Below, one piece after another: positions 57,651 to 64,000 of a stretch of 64,000 nucleotides of DNA. The position numbers and the translations under genes are program-made. Numbering within the stretch: the first letter of the stretch is position 1; each line of letters starts with the position of its first letter. The stretch lies in the NCBI GenBank assembly GCA_024345305.1, contig BRON01000003.1, forward strand, positions 744,001 to 808,000. The letters run 5' to 3'. This stretch comes from Mrakia gelida. Its lineage: Eukaryota; Basidiomycota; Tremellomycetes; Cystofilobasidiales; Mrakiaceae. The notes under the pieces are model-generated. The model was not told the origin of the DNA, ran no database searches, and saw nothing but the letters and a program-made list of their open reading frames with translations.

Positions 57651-58376
57651 TTCCTCTCCTCCTCTCCAAAACCTCCCTCCCCTCTCCGTCTCGTCGGTCT
57701 CGTCTGTTTTATTTCCCCTCTCCTCTCGCTCGTCCTAGAAGCGTTCCCGTCACTCCGCCCTCTGCCTCTGCTCCACTCCTACCTCCCCTACCCATACTCA
57801 AACACCTAGATACCTTCACCTCGTTTCGCATCCTGCGCTCGCTCGTCCGTCCGCCCTCTTCTTCTTTCTTTCCTTTTTTTGCTCTCTGACTTCCCTTCCT
57901 TCTTAACTGGTTAGACTTTGGGGACCTTTGATAACTTCTTTCTTCTCCTTCTACTCGCTGAACTGTGTCTGATCCCAAATGATCTATCCCTCTTCGCTTC
58001 GATGAGCCGAGCGAGAAAGAGGAACGGGACGCGTCCTCGTTCGCTCGCTTTGCTCCTTCTTCCTCGTTTTCATGCAGACAGAGTTACCATTCGCGAAGCA
58101 AGCAACAGCTCAAGTCTTCTCGTTCACTTGCTCGTCGTCTCGATACACGCCAGATTCATGCGCTGATAAACTACAGAACTTCGTTAAACGGTATCAAGAG
58201 GGGCAGAAAAGGTAGCAGACGAAGAAGTAAACGAAAGATCACACGAAAAGAAAAGATAAAGCTACACTATACAACTCGAAAAGAAAACAGAGCCAAAGAA
58301 GCAGCCGTGTACAGTCAAAACGAAACGAAACCGAAGCGAAACGAGAAAAAAAAAGTCCGTCCGACCCAACCCACCC
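57651..58376. other. Convergent 3' region of VRG4 and ERT1
   Basis: C/T-rich 3' region of VRG4 up to about 57950, then an A-rich stretch (58190-58350) that would be the 3' UTR of ERT1. One GACGCGTC at 58028. No gene is supported. Confidence 0.5.
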
Positions 58377-61300
58377 TTACGCGATCTCCAAAAAGTTCCC
58401 CATCACCACAACCGGCACCCCCCAGGAATCCCTCTGCACCGTAAACGAGAAGCAGCAAGGGATCTCGATTTTGCGTTTGGCGGAAGACGTGGTGGATGTT
58501 GATTTGGTGGAGGATTTCCGACCTCCAGGGGGTTGGAGGAGACGAGTTGGGGCGCAGAGGGTACAGGTTGTGAGGACTGCTTTGCGGGTGCGACTGAGGT
58601 GGTGAGGAGAGGGGGGTGGGTGGGAGGGGGAGAGGAGGGAGGGAGGGAAGGGAGAGGGTGTGAGGAGGGAAGAGGGTCAGCGAACGAACGGACGGCGAAG
58701 CGAGCGAGCGAGGAATCGGGGTTTGGGTAAAAGACGAGATGGGGACTCACTCAAAGCCGACTGTTAGGTTTGGTTTGGTTCCGAGGGAGGGGAAGGAGGG
58801 GAAGGGAAGAAGGAAAAGGCAAGGAACGCGCGTCAGTTTCTCCGTTCCGCTCGTTCTTCCTTCTCTCCCTCGACACCACGAGCGTGGAACGGCGTTCGAA
58901 CACATACCTTGGAAGTATTGCTATACGAATGCCAAGAACGGAGCATCGGACCGAGGGAGGTGTGAGAACAAAGAGTCAGCGACATTTGTCATGAGAGAGC
59001 GAGAAGACCGAGGTTTGGTTTCGATGAACGACGGTGAACGGTCAACGAACCTCCCAGAAATTCACGGCCTGGGAGTTAGCGAAGGAGGGTGAGTCAGTTG
59101 AGTGAGCGAGAGGGAAGAAAGGAGTGGGGTGGGGAGAAGGAACGAACGGAGTCTTCCTTCATGAGCTCGTAGATCCCGACCTTGCCCTGGAAAAACGAAA
59201 AGACGCGTGAGTCTGGTGCTTCAGACGTGACGAGAAAGTAAGAGGGGAGACACGAACGTCTCTGAACCAATCGATATGTACTCCGATGAGGTTGGCGAAT
59301 CTACGAGGCAGCAAACCAACGAAACGCGTCAGTTCGAGGAAGAAGGGAACGGCGAGCGGACGCGACTCACTCGACGTTAGCCTTGAAGATCTCTCCCGTT
59401 CTCCTCCACAGACAACTCGGCGTTTTCACCACTGCAACCAAAACCACCCAACGAAGGTCAGTCCAGCTTCGAAAACATGGGTGAGAGGGAAGGATAAGCG
59501 AGGAAAAAAACGAACCGTTAAAAACCCGATCGTAATTCAACAACATCCTCTGAAACGACTCCTCGACCAGCACCTTATCCTCCTTCGTCAACCCTGCCAG
59601 AATCGCTCGAACCGTAGGACGAAAGATCGATAGAGGACTGTGGATCCGTGTTGAGGAGGCGGTAGAGACGCTGCGAGAAACGAACCAAGGAGTAAACACG
59701 AAACGATATCAGCGTTCTGTTCGCACGCGCGCCAAGGTCGCCAAAAGAAGGATTGAAGGACGACTCACTTCTCCCTCATCCAATCGTCCAACTTTGCCCA
59801 TCCTCGTTCCCAGTCCCATCCTTCCTCAGCTTTGGCGAGCTCCGAGCTCTCGTACTTCGCTTGAAGGATCTCGGCGAACGATTTGACCGGTGGAGCGAGA
59901 GCGGAAGGCAGAGGGAGTTGCGAGTACTGGATCAGTTGCTGCTGGTTTTGAGGTTGGAGGGACTGTTGGAGGAGGGGGTGGTGATGAGGGTAAGGGCTGT
60001 GGTGGGAGTGATGGGAGTGATTCGAGTGGCCTGAGGACGAGGAGGGAGCGGGAGCAGGGAGGGGAGTGGGAGGAGCGTGATGGTTGGGAGGAGGTTGTAG
60101 AGGAGCTGGGTAGCGGATTTGAGGTTGGGCCTGCTGTTGTTGATGGTTGGAAGAGTTGGACGAGTTGGAAGTGGGTGCTGGAGGTGGAAGGGGAGGCTGG
60201 AGAGGAGGGAAACTCGACGACGACGATCCTTTCGAGTTTGGGTTGACAGCTGGAGGAGGGAAAGTCGAAGGCAAACGAGCCTTGTAGGATTCGAAGAGAG
60301 CCATGAGCTGACTATGGCGTTGATCCTGAGGGTCAGCTTGGAAGCCGAACCCTGGGGTGGGAGGGTTGCTGATACCGTTCGAAGGAGATTGGACGGCGCC
60401 GTTGGTGTTGAGGAACGACGGGAAGGGCGAGAACGAGTTGCCGCCTGAGGGAGAAGGTTGGTTCGAAGCCGAGGCTGATACAGGCAGGTCCAGAGAATCC
60501 AAGAAACCACTGAGTAGGAGAATAATAAGGAGAAGACCGAGGTGAGCAAATATGAGTGAGTGAGCAGGAGTTAAAGCCGAAGAGAGGGCGAAAAACTCAC
60601 CTCAGGCTACCCCACTCATCGCCTCCCTTCCCAAACATCTCTGCTAGACCCTCGATTCCAGCCTGATCCAAGCTGTGCTGCCCTCCTGTCCCGTTCTCGT
60701 TCGCATCCTCCATCCCCGTCCAAGCTCTCGGCGATGTGATGGGAGTAGTTTCCAAGGGAGTTGGCGCGAGAGCGAGAGGTTGCCGCTGAGGGTAGTACGA
60801 GGAGGGGGGATGGGCGAACGTCTGATGAGGAGGAGGATGCTGCTGCTGCTGGAGAGGTTGAAGTGGACCTGGCGTAGGAGGAGGCAAGGGAGGGATGGAG
60901 GGTTCTGAGGTTGGCGGAGGGATGTGCTGAGTATTTGGTTGTTGAGCGAAGTAGAAGGATGCGGGAGGAGGATGGGGAGGAACCGAGGTCGCAGCGGGGA
61001 AGATTGTCGAGGACGAAGACGAGTCGAAGGATTCGTACGAAGAGTGAGACCCAGAGTTGGAAGGAGAAACGTTGGGGACGACTGTTGGTTGTTGAATGTT
61101 GACCTTGAGAGGATCCGCTGTTGATGTAGTTGGATTGGGCAAGGGAGGAAGGTTGGTCGAGGACGAGGAGGAAGGTCCGGATTGACCGTCCTCGACGCAT
61201 AAATGAGCGATCCCACGTCGAGTACACCGTTCGCAGGGTCGGTCTGAAGAGGATAGAGGGTCAGGAAGGGGGCTATGATGTATCAGAGATCAATTTTAAC

Positions 61301-61503
61301 TGACCTGAAGAGCAGTTCATATGAGATCTTTCGGGCCAAAGAAGGAGTTCAATCAGCGAGCGAGCTTTGGACGAGTCGTCTCCCCTTGTTTTGTGAGCTT
61401 ACCTCTTGCAGTACAGACAAGCAACGTTGACCTTCCTCTTCTTGGACTCCTTAGCACTTGAAGCTGATCTTTTCCTCGACGGTTGAGCTGGCGAATCCGA
61501 CAT
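58377..61503 (-). CDS. ERT1: Zn2Cys6 transcription factor of the Ert1/AcuK family with PAS domain
   Basis: Ert1-type factors activate gluconeogenesis and non-fermentable carbon use. MSDSPAQPSRKRSASSAKE leads to KKRKVNVACLYCKRSHMNC and SSDRPCERCTRRGIAHLCVE: a Zn2Cys6 cluster spaced C-x2-C-x6-C-x5-C-x2-C-x8-C, assembled across a 23-nt exon. A long Pro/Gln/Ser-rich linker follows, then LLALFESYKARLP-like helices and FAEILQAKYESSELAKAEEG. The PAS part reads VVKTPSCLWRRTGEIFKANV, FANLIGV and GKVGIYELMKEDSAVNFWE, then QYFQVGF and RTRKAVLTTCTL. It ends IEIPCCFSFTVQRDSWGVPV and VVMGNFLEIA. CLWRRTGEI and YELM are family hallmarks. The PAS end uses consecutive exons of 18, 13 and 10 nt. Confidence 0.9.
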
Positions 61504-61711
61504 GATGGGGGGGTGATGGTTTGGAAGGAGAGAACAAGAGACCGAGGCGGTCAAGTTGACACCACTCGCTCGCTCTCCTCGAGTTCCGCCCTGCGCTCCG
61601 CTGATCCTTATTTTCCAGCACGAGGTCTTATTGAAACGCCAAACCACAACCTCGGACCTGGTTCCTATACCTTCCACGGACTCGTCTCGACTCTCTCAAA
61701 AACCTCCGAAG

Positions 61712-63428
61712 ATGCCTATCGCTCTTACGAGTTCGAGTTCTGGCTCTTGTCCTGTCGTTCCTCCCTTGCTTCGTTCCACAATCGTTCGTCCTCCGTCCTT
61801 CCTCTTTCTCCGCCCTTCCTTCCTTTCATTAACCTGAGACCTCAACCAAACCTCTCTTCCCTTTTGTATACTCCTTTTAGCAAGCTTGTCGATTCTCTGA
61901 ATGGTACCCTTCCTTCCGTCGGAACTCTATCCGAGGTGTGGTGTACAAGTTTGGGAAGGAGGAGGAGTTGAGCTTGCGAGCTTGGTTCGATGAGGATGGA
62001 ATGAGGTTGCCCACAGAGGTCGTAGAGGATGATGAGTGAGGATCTCTCTTTCTCGTCGCCTCTCTCGTACTATAGAGGAACCAGGCTGACCAATTCTTCT
62101 CTTCGCTCGTCTAGATCCCAGCTCTCCGACTCAGACTCAGACGCAGAATCGTCGAGCTCAACACCTTCGTCCGCCTCCTCCTCCCCTCCCCCACCCTCCC
62201 ACTCCTTCCCAGCCTTCACCTCCCTCATCACCTCCACCCTCCTACTCTACCCCATCTTCCCTAAGATCAACAACCTAGCCCCTCAAGACGCTCAATGGAT
62301 CCTCCCCCTCTCTCAACCCCTCAAATGCACGACCGTCCAGGACGTCTACCTCGCTCTCAAAGCCTCAGCGCTCACGGCCATCGCTCTAGACGACCATCGG
62401 GACCTCTCTGGAGTAGATGAGGACGATGCAGGGATGGTGATTGAGGGGGTGGTGGAGGATCTGAGGGAGGAAGAGGAAGACGGGGAGAAGGTCGAGGTGG
62501 TGTTGAAGAAGTGGTATGATTTGGAGAGGAGTAGGGAGTTTAGGTTGTTTGTGAGGGGGGAGGTGCTGGTTGGTGAGTCACACAACGCCTTTGAGTACGA
62601 GAGGGCATCGTCTGAGGTGCTGAGGAGGAGTTTTGTCGGATGAGACGACGAAGGGGAAGGGAACGCGCGAGCTGACTCGATTCCGTTCGTTCATTCAGGC
62701 ATCTCCCAACGAGATCCAAACCACTACCCTCATCTCCTCGTGCCCGAAACTCAGTCCAAGATCCGCTCGACGCTGAGCAACTTCTTTGAGTCGACCGTGA
62801 AGGGCAAGTTTGCTGGTGGACCGAATTGTTCGTCCTTCCTTTGGTTTCTCGTCGCGTCGTTCCTTCTTCCCTTCTCCCCCTCGTGTTGCTCGTTTTCTAA
62901 CCCACCTTCCTCTTCTCGTTTTGGCGCGACGCAGATGTGCTCGACGTCTACATGTCCTCCTCCCTCACCGGCGCGCACCTCCTCTCCATCGCGCCCTACC
63001 ACCCCTCCCTCACCTCCCCTCTCCTCTTCGGATCCTACTCGACTCTTCATCAGCTCTACCTTTCGTCCCTCACCCATTCTTCCCCCTCCTCACCGCCCTC
63101 CCTCGAAACCCTCTCTCTCTCCACCTTGTCGTCGGATACCTCGACCCCACCACCACCAACAAACGAGCAAGAAGAGGGCGACGACGACGCGAACCTCGAA
63201 ACCATCGGTGGCGAGGACGCGGATTCTGTCCTCCTCGTCATCGAGAGTCGTTCCCACCCAGCAGCGACGAGAAACTCCCCTGCTTGGCCGGCGTACCCGC
63301 AGGATGTGGTTAGTGTTGGGAGTGGGAAGGACGTGGAGGAGTTTAAGAGGATTTGGGAGGGCGAGGTGAGGGAGGCGGCGAAGGAGGAGGAGGAGGATGA
63401 GCCTTCGAAGCTGGAGGGAGGATCTTGA
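61712..63428 (+). CDS. CDC123: Cdc123/D123-family protein with altered ATP-grasp residues
   Basis: Cdc123 is an ATP-grasp protein that assembles the eIF2 complex. MPIALTSSSSGSCPVVPPLL splices in phase to QACRFSEWYPSFRRNSIRGV, the diagnostic C.FS.WYP.F block. An acidic Ser-rich linker follows, then FPKINNLAPQDAQWILPLSQ and LKCTTVQDVYLALKAS, as in other members. Next are VLKKWYDLERSREFRLFVRG and GISQRDPNHYPHLL, which fit well. The C-terminal block reads YVLDVYMSSSLTGAHLLSIA and PYHPSL. The family normally has D-F-N-P here, with Asp and Asn binding metal; both are missing (SIAP). The Lys of the usual SPKDA.W motif is Gln (APQDAQW). The rest of the end is acidic and disordered. Confidence 0.82.
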
Positions 63429-63646
63429 TGAACGTCCTCGCCTCAAGAACTCTCTCTCGAAAGCCGCAAGACTTTCACTCGCAATGAGAAGCAAGAAGGC
63501 AAGGCAGGCTTCGAGAGACGCGTCCGACTTCGACACCTCGGTCGAAGCCCTTGCTCGTTCTCTCGTTTCTCTCGACCCCCTCCTTCTTCTTTCGGACAAT
63601 AGTTCCCTTCACTGTAAGGAGCTTTTTTGACAGATGACTCGGAGCG
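63429..63646. other. Short gap between CDC123-like gene and end fragment
   Basis: No exon is supported. One GACGCGTC palindrome lies near 63518. Confidence 0.4.
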
Positions 63647-64000
63647 ATGGAAAATCCTCCTGGGTCAGCTCTGCCCTCTTCAACTCCTAGCAAACCCGAA
63701 ACAGCGAAACGAAAGAAAAAGGATCGACAAGATGGGAGGGTCGGTCGACTGCCGCCACCAGTTTTTCACTCCGTTCCTTCCCGAACGCTGAAAATCTCAC
63801 CTGACCGTGCGGAGCGGGAGTTTCTGAAGTATCTGTGTACTGAGTTCTATAATCGGAGAGTTGGGGAGGAGCGAGCGGGAGCGAGAGTTCCTGGCGGTGG
63901 TTTCGAGTTTAACCTGTCGTTGAAGATGAGGAGGCAGCTGGAGCGGGAGCAGAGTTGCTGGGACAAGAGGGACGTGGTCGAGAGTCTTTTTTTGTGTTGA
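63647..64000 (+). CDS. Hypothetical protein at window end
   Basis: A 117-codon frame starts MENPPGSALPSSTPSKPETA and continues with a basic run (KRKKKDRQDGRVGRLPPP). It then reads SPDRAEREFLKYLCTEFYNR and LSLKMRRQLEREQSCWDKRD, a predicted helical charged region, and reaches TGA at 63998-64000. The final bases could instead belong to an intron, so the true end may lie outside the window. An ACAG|ATG at 63625 suggests a 5' intron or an alternative frame. No family is recognised. Confidence 0.35.
   Translation: MENPPGSALPSSTPSKPETAKRKKKDRQDGRVGRLPPPVFHSVPSRTLKISPDRAEREFLKYLCTEFYNRRVGEERAGARVPGGGFEFNLSLKMRRQLEREQSCWDKRDVVESLFLC

Noticed and set aside
1..64000. Bacterial-type features: operons, CRISPR, insertion sequences, Shine-Dalgarno sites
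   Set aside because: Spliceosomal introns in nearly every gene show a eukaryotic nuclear sequence; repeated Arg-Gln or CT tracts are not CRISPR arrays.
1..64000. tRNA genes
   Set aside because: Several GGTTCGA-like words were seen, but none with a matching A-box, anticodon arm and acceptor pairing.

Overview
The window is nuclear DNA of a fungus, most likely a basidiomycete yeast of the Pucciniomycotina (Rhodotorula/Sporobolomyces type). Evidence: G+C-rich DNA; almost every gene is cut by many short introns (mostly 60-150 nt) with GTGAGY or GTNCGT donors, a CTGAC or CTAAC branch site and a CAG/TAG acceptor; CT-rich leaders before start codons; fungal-type proteins throughout (Pex14, Gda1, Gpc1, Ert1, Mtq2). 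Because coding frames change at each splice site, uninterrupted ORFs mostly mislead here. The models below were joined by hand from splice signals, frame and protein similarity recalled from known families.

Layout. 1-3.2 kb (-): Scm3-like CENP-A chaperone, cut by the window edge. 3.4-4.8 (+): PEX14. 4.9-7.0 (-): BTB/POZ protein. 7.7-9.3 (-): CWC15. 9.5-11.0 (+): mitochondrial bL28. 11.2-11.8 (-): 81-aa mitochondrial membrane protein. 12.8-14.4 (+): secreted Kex2-type peptide precursor of ten exons. 14.9-16.0 (+): cytidine-deaminase-fold protein. 16.7-19.1 (-): NADH-cytochrome b5 reductase, with a spliced 46-codon ORF just upstream. 19.9-22.7 (-): ACSF3-like malonyl-CoA synthetase. 23.1-23.8 (+): small membrane protein. 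24.2-27.3 (+): GPC1. 27.8-30.6 (+): UTP7. 31.1-34.8 (-): eIF4E-binding protein. 35.0-35.5 (+): LYR protein. 36.2-37.4 (-): unknown. 37.7-39.1 (-): MTQ2. 40.0-42.7 (+): O-fucosyltransferase-like protein. 44.2-45.5 (+): Pcl-type cyclin. 46.0-47.7 (+): aldo/keto reductase. 48.3-50.6 (+): GDA1. 51.1-51.9 (+): phosphate-carrier remnants around a decayed repeat. 52.3-53.7 (-): zinc-binding/UIM protein. 55.0-57.7 (+): VRG4. 58.4-61.5 (-): ERT1. 61.7-63.4 (+): CDC123-like. 63.6-64.0 (+): end fragment.

Most genes are unrelated housekeeping genes in mixed orientation, often in divergent or convergent pairs. GDA1, VRG4 and the O-fucosyltransferase-like gene all concern Golgi nucleotide-sugar chemistry, but they are separated by other genes and do not form a cluster.

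The most unusual content is the secreted peptide precursor at 12.8-14.4 kb, whose introns sit at every internal dibasic processing site and at a second recurring point in the repeat, and whose last intron carries a perfect 13-bp hairpin. Other notable points are internal microexons down to 6 nt, an over-represented 8-bp palindrome GACGCGTC, four G/C homopolymers of nearly equal length, and a CDC123-like protein lacking metal-site residues.
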